Assembly (NCBI GenBank): GCA_007693505.1
Contig: REDL01000045.1
Location: 124,001-188,000 of the forward strand
Direction: 5' to 3'
Length of the DNA: 64,000 bases
Source of the DNA: Desulfovibrionales bacterium
GTDB lineage: Bacteria; Desulfobacterota; Desulfovibrionia; Desulfovibrionales; Desulfonatronaceae
A program made the translations under genes and the position numbers. The notes under the pieces were generated by a model, which made no database searches, had not been told where the DNA came from, and saw nothing but the letters and a program-made list of their open reading frames with translations. Of the stretch, positions 28,497 to 39,473 are shown piece by piece. The stretch's first letter is position 1. The number at the start of each line of letters is the position of its first letter.

Positions 28497-29063
28497 TTGA
28501 AACGCAACGTGGTAATTCTGATCACGGCTGCCCTGCTGCTGACCAGCTTTGGTCTGTTTTGGGCATCCGCTGGTGTGGAAGCAATGGCGAAATGGAGAGA
28601 TCTCGCTTGGCGCATCATCAACTTTATCATCTTCATTGGCATTCTCTACTGGGCTGCGGGGAAACGCATCGGCCAGTTGCTTACTTCGCGACGCGAGAAG
28701 ATCCGCGATGACCTTCTCGATCTGGACCAGCGTCGAACAGAGGCCGACAAAAAACTGCGTGAAGTCGAAAACCAGATCAAGGACCTGGACGCGGAACGCG
28801 AGCGTGTCCTGGCGGACTTCCAGAACCAGGGCAATGCCCTCAAGGAAGCAATCATTGCTCAAGCCCATGAAAAGGCAGCGCAAATTAAAGCCCAGGCAGA
28901 ATCAGCCGCGGCTCAGGAATACAAGTTGGCCACGGAACGACTCCGTGAAGAATTGGCAGACATGGTTGTGGAAACAGCTGAAAAGATGATTCAAAACCAG
29001 CTGACCAAGGAAGGCCATGAAAAATTGATCCAACAATCCTTAACAAGGGTGGTGCTGCATTGA
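28497..29063 (+). CDS. atpF: F0F1 ATP synthase subunit b
   Basis: This subunit of about 188 residues has an N-terminal hydrophobic stretch, a second helix (INFIIFIGILYWAA) that probably spans the membrane, and a long Arg/Glu/Ala-rich coiled coil. The first hydrophobic segment may be a cleaved signal. The start is TTG 28497, because AAGGAGG (28482-28488) is eight bases upstream of it. Its TGA overlaps the TTG of atpH. Confidence 0.88.
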   Translation: MKRNVVILITAALLLTSFGLFWASAGVEAMAKWRDLAWRIINFIIFIGILYWAAGKRIGQLLTSRREKIRDDLLDLDQRRTEADKKLREVENQIKDLDAERERVLADFQNQGNALKEAIIAQAHEKAAQIKAQAESAAAQEYKLATERLREELADMVVETAEKMIQNQLTKEGHEKLIQQSLTRVVLH

Positions 29064-29611
29064 TTGGTAACATCGTGGCGCGCAGATATGCCCGGGCACT
29101 TTTTTCCCTGGGTGTTGCCCAGGGAGACGCCGAACTTGTCGCCTACGGCGCGAATCTCTCCGGGTTGGCGAAGGCCCTGAACGAATCGCCGCAGCTAGAC
29201 CGCATCTTCCGCAATCCTGTTTTCAAGGTTGAAGAAAAAAAGGCGGTGGTTAACGCGATTCTTTCAAAAGTCAAAGCCAAGCAGATGATCATCAATTTTT
29301 GCCATCTGCTGGCAGACAACAACAGACTGGGTTTCCTTGCGGACATCCAGGCCTACTATGCGGAACTGCTGGACGAGCACCAGGGTATTTCGCGGGGCCG
29401 AATGATCACGGCTATTGATTTGGAGCCGGAAATCCAGAAAAAACTGAAGAAATCGCTGGAGGAAAAGACCAACCGCCAGCTGATTCTCGATTATGCCGTG
29501 GACCCGGGGATTTTGGGGGGCCTGGTGTTGAAGATTGGAGACAGGGTATTGGATGCCAGCCTTCGGGCCCAACTGGTCGCCATGAAAGAAACCATCAAGA
29601 GGGGTGAGTAA
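29060..29611 (+). CDS. atpH: F0F1 ATP synthase subunit delta
   Basis: This 183-residue OSCP/delta subunit links the b stalk to the top of F1. [12 protein letters not shown] at the N-terminus and [25 protein letters not shown] at the C-terminus are family signatures. The TTG start overlaps the atpF stop by four bases (TTGA). It is followed five bases later by atpA. Confidence 0.93.
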   Translation: MIGNIVARRYARALFSLGVAQGDAELVAYGANLSGLAKALNESPQLDRIFRNPVFKVEEKKAVVNAILSKVKAKQMIINFCHLLADNNRLGFLADIQAYYAELLDEHQGISRGRMITAIDLEPEIQKKLKKSLEEKTNRQLILDYAVDPGILGGLVLKIGDRVLDASLRAQLVAMKETIKRGE

Positions 29612-29616
29612 CGGCC

Positions 29617-31128
29617 ATGCAGATCAAAGCAGATGAAATCAGTAAAATCATTGAAAGCCAGATTCAAAACTACGAACAGCGCGTTGAAATGAGCGAAACC
29701 GGTGTCGTTCTCTCCGTAGGCGACGGTATTGCCCGAGTCTATGGCGTGGAAAATGCCATGGCCATGGAGTTATTGGAGTTCACCGGCGGCGTCTACGGAA
29801 TGGTTCTGAACCTGGAGGAGGACAACGTTGGTGTCGCGCTACTGGGCGAGGACACGCACATCAAGGAAGGAGACACCGTCAAGCGAACCGGACGGATCTT
29901 CTCCGTGCCTGTAGGTGACGCTGTCGTCGGCCGGGTCATTGACCCTCTCGGGAACGCGCTTGATGGGCTGGGGCCTATTGATTCCAAGGAAATTCGAAAA
30001 GTTGAAATCAAGGCCCCCGGTATCGTGGCCCGGAAGTCCGTACATGAACCCATGTATACCGGTTTAAAGGCCGTTGATGCCATGACTCCCATTGGCCGCG
30101 GTCAGCGCGAATTGGTCATCGGCGATCGCCAGATCGGGAAGACCGCCCTTTGTCTGGATGCCATCCTTGCTCAGAAAGAAAGTGACGTTTTCTGCTTTTA
30201 CGTGGCCATCGGTCAGAAAAAGTCAACTGTGGCCCTTGTTGTGGATACACTGCGCAAATACGGAGCCATGGAATACACCACGGTAATCTCTGCTACGGCG
30301 TCCGAACCGGCCTCGCTGCAATATATCGCCGCGTATGCCGGATGCACCATGGCCGAACACTACCGGGACAACGGCAAGCACGCTTTGATCATCTACGATG
30401 ATTTATCCAAGCAGGCCGTGGCCTACCGCCAGATGTCCCTGCTGCTGCGCCGTCCCCCGGGACGCGAAGCCTTCCCCGGCGACATCTTCTACAACCACTC
30501 CCGGCTGCTGGAACGCGCCGCCAAGGTCAACGACACCATGGGCGCAGGTTCCCTCACCGCCCTGCCGATCATTGAAACCCAGGCCGGCGACGTGTCCGCC
30601 TACATCCCGACCAACGTCATCTCCATCACCGACGGCCAGGTCTATCTGGAGCCCAGCCTGTTCTACGCCGGCGTCCGCCCGGCCATCAACGTCGGCCTCT
30701 CCGTCTCCCGTGTCGGCGGCGCCGCTCAGATCAAGGCCATGAAGCAGGTCGCCGGAACCTTGCGCCTGGATTTGGCCCAGTACCGCGAACTGGCCGCCTT
30801 CGCCCAGTTCGGTTCCGACCTGGACAAGTCCACCCAGCAGCGCCTCAATCGCGGCATGCGTCTCGTGGAACTTCTGAAGCAGCCTCAGTATCAGCCCATG
30901 ACCGTGGCTGAACAGGTCATCTCCTTGTACGCCGGAACCCGCGGCCTGATGGACGACCTTCCGGTGTCCGCCGTGGCCAAGTTCGAGACCGAACTGCAAG
31001 AGTACATGCGCAACCAACGCTCCGATATTCTGGACGACATCAAGACCAAGCAGGCCCTGGACGCGGATCTGGAAGCCAAGCTGCGTGAAGCCATCGAGAC
31101 GATGAAGAAGACCTTTCAGGCTGAATAA
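29617..31128 (+). CDS. atpA: F0F1 ATP synthase subunit alpha
   Basis: This 503-residue non-catalytic nucleotide-binding subunit has the P-loop [20 protein letters not shown] and the arginine-finger region [17 protein letters not shown]. The length is normal. The order atpF'-F-H-A-G-D-C matches the standard F1 operon. Codon use shifts to stronger C-ending bias in the second half, as expected of a highly expressed gene. Confidence 0.98.
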   Translation: MQIKADEISKIIESQIQNYEQRVEMSETGVVLSVGDGIARVYGVENAMAMELLEFTGGVYGMVLNLEEDNVGVALLGEDTHIKEGDTVKRTGRIFSVPVGDAVVGRVIDPLGNALDGLGPIDSKEIRKVEIKAPGIVARKSVHEPMYTGLKAVDAMTPIGRGQRELVIGDRQIGKTALCLDAILAQKESDVFCFYVAIGQKKSTVALVVDTLRKYGAMEYTTVISATASEPASLQYIAAYAGCTMAEHYRDNGKHALIIYDDLSKQAVAYRQMSLLLRRPPGREAFPGDIFYNHSRLLERAAKVNDTMGAGSLTALPIIETQAGDVSAYIPTNVISITDGQVYLEPSLFYAGVRPAINVGLSVSRVGGAAQIKAMKQVAGTLRLDLAQYRELAAFAQFGSDLDKSTQQRLNRGMRLVELLKQPQYQPMTVAEQVISLYAGTRGLMDDLPVSAVAKFETELQEYMRNQRSDILDDIKTKQALDADLEAKLREAIETMKKTFQAE

Positions 31129-31145
31129 CCGTTGAGGAGAGTACA

Positions 31146-32027
31146 ATGGCTTCTTTGAAGGACATTCAGCGCAAGATCGGCGGGGTCAAGAAAACCAAGC
31201 AGATCACCAAGGCCATGAACATGGTCGCCTCGGCGAAATTGCGCAAGGCTCAGCAACGTATTGAGCAATTCAGGCCGTATGCGGACAAGTTCTACGAAAT
31301 GCTCACGGATTTGAGCGGCCGCACGGACACCTCGGCTCACCCGCTGCTTGAGGTGCGCGAGGAAATCAAGAAAGTCGTGATCGTCCTGGTCACTGCGGAT
31401 CGCGGATTGTGCGGCAGCTTTAACGTCAACCTGACCACCAAGGCCCGCAGGCTGGCGGCGGAGAAAGAAGCCGCCGGCAAGGAAGTGGAGATCGTCTGTG
31501 TCGGCAAAAAGGGCCGGGACGTGATGCGCAAGCAGCCGTGGCCCATCCGTGCCGATCACGTCAACGTGATGAACACCTTCGACTTCACCTTGGGCACGGA
31601 ACTGGGCACGAACCTGATGAACGGATATTTGAACCACGAGTTCGATGAAGTGGTCATCGTCTTCGGGAAGTTCATCAGTTTTGCCAAGCAGGAGGTCGTC
31701 TCCTTGCGTGTTCTGCCCATCGCCGCGGAAGCTGCCGAGGTGGAGGAAGTCCAGGGTCCCGCCAGCGAGTACCTTTACGAGCCCTCGGTGGAAGGCATTC
31801 TCGCCGAATTGCTGCCCCGGTTCGTGAACGTGCAGATATACAGGGGACTTCTGGATACGAACGCCAGCGAACATGCCTCCCGGATGCGGGCCATGGACAA
31901 CGCGACGAAAAATTGTGACGAATTGTCGAAATCTTTGACGTTGGTTTATAACAAGGCCAGGCAAAGCGCCATTACCACGGAGCTGATGGATATCGTCGGC
32001 GGCGCTGAAGCACTGAAATCAGCCTAA
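31146..32027 (+). CDS. atpG: F0F1 ATP synthase subunit gamma
   Basis: This 293-residue central shaft has long N- and C-terminal helices (KTKQITKAMNMVASAKLRKAQ, and the family end ITTELMDIVGGAEAL). TADRGLCGSFN is the conserved central motif. It lies between atpA and atpD with short spacers and a GAGGAGAG ribosome-binding site. Confidence 0.97.
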   Translation: MASLKDIQRKIGGVKKTKQITKAMNMVASAKLRKAQQRIEQFRPYADKFYEMLTDLSGRTDTSAHPLLEVREEIKKVVIVLVTADRGLCGSFNVNLTTKARRLAAEKEAAGKEVEIVCVGKKGRDVMRKQPWPIRADHVNVMNTFDFTLGTELGTNLMNGYLNHEFDEVVIVFGKFISFAKQEVVSLRVLPIAAEAAEVEEVQGPASEYLYEPSVEGILAELLPRFVNVQIYRGLLDTNASEHASRMRAMDNATKNCDELSKSLTLVYNKARQSAITTELMDIVGGAEALKSA

Positions 32028-32043
32028 AGAGGGGGCGTAGTAG

Positions 32044-33450
<1,407 letters not shown>

Positions 33451-33468
33451 GCTGGAAGGTGGCAGATT

Positions 33469-33876
33469 ATGGCCAAGACCATACACTTGGAAATCGTCAC
33501 TCCCGACCGGAAGCTCCTCAGTGAGGACGTCGAGTTTATTGGTGCCCCGGGGTACAACGGCGAGTTCGGCGTTCTGCCGGACCACGCTCCCTTTCTGTCG
33601 GCCCTGGGCGTCGGCAGTCTGCACTACAATAAGGATGGGCGAAAGCACTGGATTTTTCTCTCCGGCGGCTTTGCCGAGGTTTCCTCGAACAAGATGAGTG
33701 TTCTGGCGGAAGTTGCCGAACGTGCCGAGGAAATTGACCTGGAGCGGGCCAGAAAGGCCAAGGATCGTGCGGAAAAACGGATGATCGAGCAGAAAGCCCA
33801 GATCGACTTTGCCAGAACACAGGCATCCTTACAGCGTGCCCTGGCCCGGATGAAGACGCGCGACTTGGCTGTATAG
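33469..33876 (+). CDS. atpC: F0F1 ATP synthase subunit epsilon
   Basis: This 135-residue subunit has an N-terminal beta-sandwich (EIVTPDRKLLSEDVEF, PGYNGEFGVLPDHAPFL) and a C-terminal helical hairpin rich in Arg, Ala and Glu that can inhibit ATP hydrolysis. It is the last gene of the operon and is followed by a terminator. Confidence 0.96.
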   Translation: MAKTIHLEIVTPDRKLLSEDVEFIGAPGYNGEFGVLPDHAPFLSALGVGSLHYNKDGRKHWIFLSGGFAEVSSNKMSVLAEVAERAEEIDLERARKAKDRAEKRMIEQKAQIDFARTQASLQRALARMKTRDLAV

Positions 33877-33922
33877 CCGGTACATTGACGACGAACCATC
33901 CGGCAAGACCTGCCGGATGCGA

Positions 33923-33956
33923 CGAAAGCGGATCCTTGGATCCGCTTTCGTTTTTT
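33923..33956 (+). terminator. Rho-independent terminator of the F1 operon
   Basis: A perfect 13-bp stem (CGAAAGCGGATCC and its complement) with a two-base loop is followed by six T's. It separates the ATP synthase operon from the convergent GspE-like gene. Confidence 0.93.
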
Positions 33957-33995
33957 CAGCCTTGATTGCTGGATATGGACACGACCCTCCACAGC

Positions 33996-36272
33996 TCACC
34001 AGACGGCAATCCTGCGGACCTGATCAAGATCGCTGAATCCCTGGAGAACCTTGCGGATACCGTCCTGCATCAAGGTACGCATGCCCTGGACCATGGCTTG
34101 TCGGCGCAACGCGGTAGCCCCAGCTCGAGAAGCCACCATGGACCGAAGTTCGGGAGTCCCAACCAGGAGTTCATGGATGCCCATGCGTCCTTTGTACCCG
34201 GAATGCCCACACAGCGAACAGCCTACCGCCTTGAACAGGGTTGGCGGAGCACTGTCCAAACCCAGCTCGTCGACATACCCCTCTCCATAGAGTTGCCCCA
34301 GCTTTTCCAGATCTTCCGGGGAGGGAGTATATGGTGCTTTGCATTGCATGCAGAGGGTCCGCAGTAATCGCTGAGCCAGAACCCCCAACAAGGCGTCGGA
34401 AAAACTGATTGGGTCAATGCCCAAGTCCAGCAAGCGGACAACGGTCTCTGCAGCAGAGTTGGTGTGCAGCGTCGAAAAGACCAAATGTCCGGTAAGGGAA
34501 GCCTCAATACCAGCTTGGGCTGTCTCCGCGTCGCGCATTTCACCGATCATGATCACATCCGGATCGGCTCGCAAAAAAGAACGCAGTGCCGAGGCAAATG
34601 TTACGCCGATCTTGGGTTGAACCTGAAGTTGCTGCAACCCCTGTTGAGTCATCTCTACTGGATCTTCAGCTGTCCAGATTTTCAAGCCCGGTTGATTGAT
34701 ATGTCCAAGAGCCGCGTGCAATGTCGTGGTTTTTCCAGAACCGGTGGGCCCCACCACGAGAAAGATACCATGAGGCCGCGAAATCAACTCCAGCATCCGG
34801 TCCATGTTTTCCGATGATAAGGCCAGTTTATTCAGCGCGAGGACCTGGCTTGCGGCCAAGAGTCGCAAAACCGCGCTCTCTCCATTGACCGTCGGCAACG
34901 TTGCCACACGCAATTCCAGGGGCGTGCCTGCAAGGCGGACCAGACACTTGCCGTCCTGGGGTTTGCGGCGCTCGGTTATGTCCAGTCCGGACATCACCTT
35001 TATCCGAGCGATGACCGCTCTGACATGGCTGTCCGGAATCCGCAGGCAAGGTCGACACAAACCGTCCACGCGATACCGGACCAGGGCCGGAGCGCCACCT
35101 TTCTCCGGCTCAATATGAATGTCCGAGGCGTTCTGCCGATGGGCCTCCAAAATCATCTGATACACCAGTTGAATCACCGTGGCCGTATTCTCACTGAGGG
35201 TGTCGTCCAGATGATCCGCCTGTTCGCCCATCCCCCCCTCTTCTGCAAGCCGACAAACCAAATCAGCAATATCCGTCGCATCCTTGGCGCGCAGATCCTG
35301 GCCAAGATAAGCTTGGATATCCTTAGGCAGTCCGACATGAAAGACATAGCGCTCTGCCCGAATAATCTTTTGGATCTCCGTGATTCGCTGTATGTCTGTC
35401 GGATTGTCGATCAGGATCACGACTTCGTCCGCGTTGCCAGACAAGGGAACCCAGTTCTGATTCCGTAAATAATCCAAAGTTATATGTTCTACGAGATCCA
35501 GCGCCGGAGTCAAATTTGGGTCATAAGCGTGATAGGGAACCTGGTAGAACTGCTCCAGGGAGTGTCCAACCTCATCGGGTCGAAGACCGACGTCGTTGAT
35601 CAGTAGGCTGCAGACATCACCGCCCTCCTCGGCTACACGGCGGACAAGCTGATCCAGATGTTCCTTCGTGATCCGATTTTTGATCAACAACGCGTCAAAA
35701 GGGCCATTGGTGCCTTGGAACTCCCGTGAAAATTTTTGTCCAAGGATCGTCGCCAGCTTGGCGGCGTTTCGCTGATCAACCTCGCTGAACGCGGGACCGA
35801 CAGTGCAATTCAACAATTGCACCACACCGAGCCCGACACCTTTGAACGTAATGGGCACGACCACCATGGACCGACTTCGAAAGCCGGTCCGTTGATCAAA
35901 TGCCATGTTGAAACGCAAGGCCGGATGGATCCCTTGCAGCTCCTCGGTGTCGGTAACATCTTGAATCAGCAGCGGAACATGATTCAGGGCCACGTATCCG
36001 GCAATGGAGTTGGGAGAAAGAGGAAGACGAATTTCCTTGATCTCATCCCCGCTCTTGAACTTGGAAACAATGACCTGCTCTGTGCGCAAGCGTTGATAAA
36101 TGGTCAATCGTTCAGCGCGCAACAAAACCAGCAAAGACGCTTCGATCTCTGGAAGCAGGTCATCGAAGCGGTCCGCAAGGTAAATCTGTTCCACGACGGA
36201 ATTGAACAAGGCCTGGGCATCACAACCGGATTGAGGTCGTGAGTTCGGCAGGTTGAAGGAACTCGTGCTCAT
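33996..36272 (-). CDS. GspE/PilB-family secretion ATPase with N-terminal GAF domain
   Basis: This 758-residue protein has a GAF-like sensor domain (about 25-190), a linker resembling the GspE N-domain, and a GspE/PilB AAA-type ATPase (about 360-750). The ATPase has Walker A GPTGSGKTTT, the Asp box TAEDPVE, the His box LRADPDVIMIGEMRDAET and the zinc motif CMQC...CSLCGHSGYKGR. It could power type IV pilus assembly or type II secretion. No other pilus gene adjoins it; a prepilin peptidase lies at 53742-54530. It is four bases downstream of an NtrC-type regulator, so the two are co-transcribed. Confidence 0.9.
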   Translation of the reverse strand: MSTSSFNLPNSRPQSGCDAQALFNSVVEQIYLADRFDDLLPEIEASLLVLLRAERLTIYQRLRTEQVIVSKFKSGDEIKEIRLPLSPNSIAGYVALNHVPLLIQDVTDTEELQGIHPALRFNMAFDQRTGFRSRSMVVVPITFKGVGLGVVQLLNCTVGPAFSEVDQRNAAKLATILGQKFSREFQGTNGPFDALLIKNRITKEHLDQLVRRVAEEGGDVCSLLINDVGLRPDEVGHSLEQFYQVPYHAYDPNLTPALDLVEHITLDYLRNQNWVPLSGNADEVVILIDNPTDIQRITEIQKIIRAERYVFHVGLPKDIQAYLGQDLRAKDATDIADLVCRLAEEGGMGEQADHLDDTLSENTATVIQLVYQMILEAHRQNASDIHIEPEKGGAPALVRYRVDGLCRPCLRIPDSHVRAVIARIKVMSGLDITERRKPQDGKCLVRLAGTPLELRVATLPTVNGESAVLRLLAASQVLALNKLALSSENMDRMLELISRPHGIFLVVGPTGSGKTTTLHAALGHINQPGLKIWTAEDPVEMTQQGLQQLQVQPKIGVTFASALRSFLRADPDVIMIGEMRDAETAQAGIEASLTGHLVFSTLHTNSAAETVVRLLDLGIDPISFSDALLGVLAQRLLRTLCMQCKAPYTPSPEDLEKLGQLYGEGYVDELGLDSAPPTLFKAVGCSLCGHSGYKGRMGIHELLVGTPELRSMVASRAGATALRRQAMVQGMRTLMQDGIRKVLQGFSDLDQVRRIAVW

Positions 36273-36276
36273 CTTT

Positions 36277-37731
36277 TCACCGTGAGGTCAATCCATGCTT
36301 GTTTAACTTGTATTGCAACGTCCTGCGGCTGATCCCGAGAGCTTCGGCCGTTTTCCCGCGGTGGCCGCCTTGGGCTTCCAGGGCGGCTATCAACACGTGA
36401 CGCTCCGCAGTGTAGAATGTTGGTTCCGCTGGGACCTCTGAACCCCTGGGGAGATGGGAGGTTGTTTTGAGCGGTGCTCCGGCAGGGAAAAGAGCGCTCG
36501 AACCGGCTTCACGGATATGGTCGGGCAACAGATCCCGTGTCAGCATGTCCGAACGAGCCAGGATCAAGGCTCTCTCCAGCACGTTTTCCAGTTCGCGGAC
36601 ATTGCCTGGCCACCGGTACACCGCGAGTGCCTCCAGAAATCCAGGCGCCACATCCCGAAAGGGTTTGCGATTTTTCAGGGATAATTTGTGCAGCAGGTGA
36701 CGCGTCAGAAGCGGCAGGTCCTCGAGGCGATCGCGAAGCGGAGGAAGAGTAATTTCCAAAACGTTCAGGCGGAAGTACAAGTCCTCGCGGAACACGCCGG
36801 AAGATACCAGCTCGGGTAGATTTTGATGGGTCGCGGCAATGATACGCACGTCCACTTGCACGGATTGGGTTGCTCCCAGGGGTTCCACTGTGCGTTCCTG
36901 GACCGCCCGCAACAATTTGGCCTGCAGTGCCGGGGGCATGTCTCCCACCTCATCCAGAAACAGGGTTCCCTTCTCGGCCAGTTGAAACCGTCCGGGCTTA
37001 TTGCTCACCGCACCGGTAAAGGCGCCCTTGACATAGCCGAACAATTCACTCTCCAGGAGTTCTCCGGGCAGAGCCGCGCAGTTGATTTCCACCAACGGGC
37101 CGGCATGGCGCAGACTGGCGGCGTGAATTGCCTTGACAACCAGCTCCTTGCCGGTACCGGATTCACCCAGGACCAGGACCGTGGCCTCCGTCGGTCCAAC
37201 CTGACGAATCAATTCGCCAACGCGGTGCATGGCCGGACTCTGTCCCACCAATCTGGGGCTACCATCCTCGCCTCCCAACGCGCGGCGCAGGTCCTGATTT
37301 TCCCGAACCAGCCCAAGATACTCTCGAGCCTTGAGCAACACGGCCTTCAGCTCTTCGTTGTCAGCAGGCTTGGTCATATAGTCGAAGGCCCCCAGCTTCA
37401 TGGCCTCCACGGCCGAACCAACACTGCCGAAAGCCGTCAACATGATCACCGGAAGATGGGGATGCACTGCTTTTATCTCTTGCAATAGGTCGATGCCATC
37501 CCGATCCGGGAGACGGATGTCCAAAAGAACCGCATCCAGGTTCGACCTTTTTTGATAGATCTTCAGGCCTTCTGCACCATCGGAGGCCTCCAGAACGGTC
37601 CAGCCCACATCCTCCAGTACAGCGCGAACCATCAGCCGGTGGCCGGGTTCGTCGTCAATGACCAAAACGATGGGCTTGGCAGGGGACATCCTGACGGTGT
37701 GCGGGTCCTGTGAGGGAGGCGATGTGGTCAT
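36277..37731 (-). CDS. NtrC-type sigma-54-dependent response regulator
   Basis: This 484-residue protein has a canonical receiver (Asp26/Asp27, phosphoacceptor Asp71, Lys121), an AAA+ domain with GESGTGKE and GAFTGA, and a Fis-type helix-turn-helix at the C-terminus (RGKTAEALGISRRTLQYKL). It should activate RpoN-dependent promoters when phosphorylated. No histidine kinase gene lies in this window. The downstream GspE-like gene is presumably part of its regulon or operon. Confidence 0.93.
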   Translation of the reverse strand: MTTSPPSQDPHTVRMSPAKPIVLVIDDEPGHRLMVRAVLEDVGWTVLEASDGAEGLKIYQKRSNLDAVLLDIRLPDRDGIDLLQEIKAVHPHLPVIMLTAFGSVGSAVEAMKLGAFDYMTKPADNEELKAVLLKAREYLGLVRENQDLRRALGGEDGSPRLVGQSPAMHRVGELIRQVGPTEATVLVLGESGTGKELVVKAIHAASLRHAGPLVEINCAALPGELLESELFGYVKGAFTGAVSNKPGRFQLAEKGTLFLDEVGDMPPALQAKLLRAVQERTVEPLGATQSVQVDVRIIAATHQNLPELVSSGVFREDLYFRLNVLEITLPPLRDRLEDLPLLTRHLLHKLSLKNRKPFRDVAPGFLEALAVYRWPGNVRELENVLERALILARSDMLTRDLLPDHIREAGSSALFPAGAPLKTTSHLPRGSEVPAEPTFYTAERHVLIAALEAQGGHRGKTAEALGISRRTLQYKLNKHGLTSR

Positions 37732-37757
37732 ATTGGGATACCGTGGAAAACGTGATC

Positions 37758-37794
37758 AAAAAAAATCCCGCCTTCGAACCAAGGCGAAGGCGGG
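37758..37794 (-). terminator. Rho-independent terminator of ilvBNC
   Basis: On the minus strand, a perfect 10-bp stem (CCCGCCTTCG / CGAAGGCGGG) with an eight-base loop is followed by A and then eight T's. It lies between the ilvC stop and the regulator gene. Confidence 0.92.
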
Positions 37795-37849
37795 ACGGGT
37801 GGATGCATGAGTGGTCACGGCAAAAGCCGTTTGCGCCAGTGCGTACGGA

Positions 37850-38839
37850 CTATTTTTGCAACCAGGCCATCATTCCCCGCAACCGCTCACCAACCTCCTC
37901 GATGGGATGTTCTTCCACCTGGCGGCGCAATGCGTAAAAACCGGGACGACCAGCCTGATTTTCCAAGATCCACTCCTTGGCGAATTGGCCTTGCTGAATC
38001 TCCTCCAGAACCCGCTTCATCTCCTGCTTGACCCGACCGTCCACCAGTCGCGGACCACGGGTTAAATCGCCGTACTCTGCGGTATCGCTGATGGAATAGT
38101 GCATCTTCTTGAAACCGCCTTCATACAGCAGGTCCACAATCAGCTTCAGTTCATGCATGCATTCAAAATAGGCGACCTCAGGCTGGTAGCCGGCCTCAAT
38201 CAGTGTTTCATAACCAGCCCGAATCAGGGCACTGACTCCACCGCACAGCACAGCCTGTTCGCCAAAGAGGTCGGTCTCGGTTTCTTCCTGGAAAGTGGTC
38301 TGCAAGACTCCGGAACGGGTCGAACCGATACCCCGGGCATAGGCCAGGGCCGTGGCCAAAGCCTGGCCTGTTGCATCTTGATGGACAGCCACCAGTGCCG
38401 GCACACCACCGCCGCGTTCATATTCCCGGCGCACCAGGTGTCCCGGCCCCTTGGGGGCGACCATGACCACGTCCACGTCCTTGGGAGGCAGGATCTGGTT
38501 GAAGTGGATATTGAATCCATGGGCGAAAACCAGGGTTTTGCCCGCTGAGAGTTGCGGAAGGACTTCTTCCTGGTAAACCTTTGGCTGGTATTGGTCCTGA
38601 ACCAGAATCTGGATCACGTCGGCAGTCTTGGCCGCATCCGCGGCACTCAGGGGCTCAAAGCCGTGTTCCTTGGCCAGACGCCAGTTCTCCCCGCCGGAGC
38701 GTTGCCCAATGACCACCTTGCACCCGGAATCCCGCAGATTCTGGGCATGGGCATGTCCCTGGCTGCCATATCCGATGATCGCCACGGTTTTGCCGACCAA
38801 CGGCTCCAGCGGGGCATCCTGTTCATAGTATACGCGCAT
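37850..38839 (-). CDS. ilvC: Ketol-acid reductoisomerase (class I)
   Basis: This 329-residue class I enzyme isomerises and reduces acetolactate or acetohydroxybutyrate in valine and isoleucine synthesis. The Rossmann motif [13 protein letters not shown] and the C-terminal knotted domain with [19 protein letters not shown] and [10 protein letters not shown] (Mg ligands) are present. Start ATG 38839 is chosen because the protein aligns from VYYEQDA. It ends the ilvB-ilvN-ilvC order. Confidence 0.96.
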   Translation of the reverse strand: MRVYYEQDAPLEPLVGKTVAIIGYGSQGHAHAQNLRDSGCKVVIGQRSGGENWRLAKEHGFEPLSAADAAKTADVIQILVQDQYQPKVYQEEVLPQLSAGKTLVFAHGFNIHFNQILPPKDVDVVMVAPKGPGHLVRREYERGGGVPALVAVHQDATGQALATALAYARGIGSTRSGVLQTTFQEETETDLFGEQAVLCGGVSALIRAGYETLIEAGYQPEVAYFECMHELKLIVDLLYEGGFKKMHYSISDTAEYGDLTRGPRLVDGRVKQEMKRVLEEIQQGQFAKEWILENQAGRPGFYALRRQVEEHPIEEVGERLRGMMAWLQK

Positions 38840-38973
38840 TCCTTCTTCTCTCCTGTTCACGATATGCATTGATATGTTAGGGTTCCCGCCACGTCACGTG
38901 GAATGACAGCGACGACACCACGATGGTTTTGAGCCAATTCTCAAAACTGCCTTGCCAGTCCATTTCAGGACGG

Positions 38974-39459
38974 TCATTCCATTTGCATGCTGCGGCGCAT
39001 GGCCACCGTGCCGGTGCGGGCGAACTCCTTGATGCCGAAACGCTGGAGCAGATTGACGATGGCCCTGATTTTGCCTTGGTCTCCAGTGATTTCCAAAGTG
39101 AGGTCGTTGCCGCTGACATCCACGACCTTGCACCGGAAAATATCCGCGATACGCAGAACCTCGGCCCGGCGTTCGTCTTCGGCATTGACCTTGATCAATA
39201 CCATTTCCCGCTCCACGGACTGCAGATGGGTCAGGTCCACGACCTTGACCACGGTTACCAATTTACGTAACTGCTTGATAATCTGCTCGATGATCTGCTC
39301 ATCGCCCGCCGTGGTGATGGTCATCAAGGAGATGCCGTCTTCCAGGGTCGGACCGACGTTCAAGGTTTCAATATTAAAGCCGCGACCACTGAACAGGCCG
39401 ACGACCCGGGACAGTACCCCCGGCTCATTTTCCACAAGTACGGACAGCACATGACGCAT
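38974..39459 (-). CDS. ilvN: Acetolactate synthase small (regulatory) subunit
   Basis: This 161-residue protein has an N-terminal ACT domain (LSVLVENEPGVLSRVVGLFSGRGFNI-type; valine feedback site) and a C-terminal ALS_ss_C domain. It activates the large subunit encoded 14 bases upstream and confers valine sensitivity. A gap of 134 bases to ilvC contains a small TTTTGAG/CTCAAAA hairpin. Confidence 0.95.
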   Translation of the reverse strand: MRHVLSVLVENEPGVLSRVVGLFSGRGFNIETLNVGPTLEDGISLMTITTAGDEQIIEQIIKQLRKLVTVVKVVDLTHLQSVEREMVLIKVNAEDERRAEVLRIADIFRCKVVDVSGNDLTLEITGDQGKIRAIVNLLQRFGIKEFARTGTVAMRRSMQME

Positions 39460-39473
39460 TGGGAGAGCCTCCT

